DNA of 6,601 nucleotides from JAQUVS01 sp964389735 (lineage in GTDB: Bacteria > Bacillota_I > Bacilli_A > RF39 > UBA660). Shown here piece by piece: positions 6,309-6,601 of the stretch (position 1 is the first letter of the stretch; every line of letters begins with the position of its first letter). The DNA is taken from positions 1 to 6,601 of the forward strand of contig CAYMEJ010000047.1 in NCBI GenBank assembly GCA_964389735.1, given 5' to 3'. A program made the translations under genes and the position numbers. The notes under the pieces are model-generated. The model searched no databases. It was given only the letters and a program-made list of their open reading frames with translations, and was not told where the DNA came from.

Positions 6309-6328
6309 ATAAGTACTTTGTTTTTTTT
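6298..6328 (+). terminator. Rho-independent terminator after rsmD
   Basis: The stem ACAAAGTA (6300-6307) with TACTTTGT (6314-6321) can be extended outward through one G-U and further A-U pairs to about 6297/6324. The loop is AATAAG and the T tract runs 6321-6328. The rsmD TAA (6306-6308) is inside the hairpin, as with parC. It should end the ylb-rsmD transcript. Confidence 0.82.
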
Positions 6329-6345
6329 GCTTTTTGATATATAAT
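6318..6345 (+). promoter_or_regulatory. Promoter for the pilin-like gene
   Basis: TATAAT (6340-6345) is a perfect -10. TTGTTT (6318-6323), 16 bp upstream, is a weak -35 that overlaps the 3' arm and T tract of the rsmD terminator. Transcription would start near 6352, so the leader would be very short and might begin at the AGGTGG ribosome site. The -10 is convincing; the -35 is tentative. Confidence 0.5.
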
Positions 6346-6362
6346 TATACTAGGTGGATAAT

Positions 6363-6601
6363 ATGAAGAGAATTAATAATAAGGGATTTGCAGTTTCCAT
6401 TATATTGTATTCTATAGCAACAATAATTTGTTTGGTGCTAATTTTATTATTGTCTGTAATTTCTGGTAGAATAAGAATTAATAATGATACAATTGATAGT
6501 ATTAAAAATAAAAGTATTGTTGATAGTAGTGATGAAGAACTAACTGGTCAACAAATTGGTAATATTACAAAAAGTTTATTAGATAGTAATACAACATATG
6601 G
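6363..6601 (+). CDS. Pilin-like membrane protein, N-terminal part
   Basis: The gene runs off the window after 79 complete codons. AGGTGG (6352-6357) precedes ATG 6363. The product opens with a short basic leader, MKRINNKGF, then one hydrophobic helix, AVSIILYSIATIICLVLILLLSVISG (about 10-35), and a polar Asn/Ser/Asp-rich region. KGF followed by a long hydrophobic helix is the pattern of a class III (type IV prepilin) signal, with cleavage expected between Gly8 and Phe9. The conserved Glu at mature position 5 is Ile here, so it may be a minor pilin or pseudopilin-like surface protein, or simply a single-pass membrane protein with an extracellular C-terminus. A separate promoter places it outside the rsmD operon. 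No specific family was recognised. Confidence 0.75.
   Translation, partial: MKRINNKGFAVSIILYSIATIICLVLILLLSVISGRIRINNDTIDSIKNKSIVDSSDEELTGQQIGNITKSLLDSNTTY

Noticed and set aside
1..6601. Mycoplasma genetic code (TGA = Trp)
   Set aside because: All genes, including the 845-codon parC, read through with TGG as Trp and contain no in-frame TGA.

Overview
This is an AT-rich, densely packed bacterial window with every gene on the + strand. Arginine is almost always AGA, third codon positions are mostly A/T, and stops are TAG or TAA. The gene content (Gram-positive-type parE/parC and a Bacillus-like ylbD-ylbE-ylbF-rsmD block) points to a low-GC Bacillota lineage in or near Bacilli. An uncultured, reduced-genome gut group such as RF39/Mollicutes relatives would fit, but that placement is inference from composition and synteny. 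TGG encodes Trp and no in-frame TGA is seen, so the standard bacterial code (table 11) applies.

Layout. Positions 1-785 hold the 3' part of parE (topoisomerase IV subunit B, TOPRIM half). 804-1346 is an unrecognised 180-aa protein sitting between parE and parC. 1362-3899 is complete parC (topoisomerase IV subunit A). The three are 15-18 nt apart and probably co-transcribed; they end at a strong rho-independent terminator whose stem includes the parC stop codon. A new extended -10 promoter then drives a 277-aa protein with an HEYTH zinc-protease motif (3965-4798). Next come ylbD-like (4842-5210), ylbE-like (5210-5431), a short ylbF-like gene (5459-5776, with its own putative promoter) and rsmD (5763-6308), closing with a second terminator of similar design. 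A fresh promoter precedes the start of a pilin-like membrane protein (6363 onward) cut by the window end.

How the genes work together. ParE and ParC form the heterotetrameric topoisomerase IV that decatenates daughter chromosomes. The ylb block keeps the Bacillus subtilis order around rsmD (16S rRNA m2G966 methyltransferase), but no ylbG lies between ylbF and rsmD and coaD does not follow rsmD. The putative metalloprotease and the gene inside parE-parC are the least explained parts. No CRISPR array, tRNA, rRNA, transposase or phage gene was seen. Apart from the extreme 5' end, where the parE frame does not resemble ParE and may be a chimeric junction, the window reads as ordinary chromosome.
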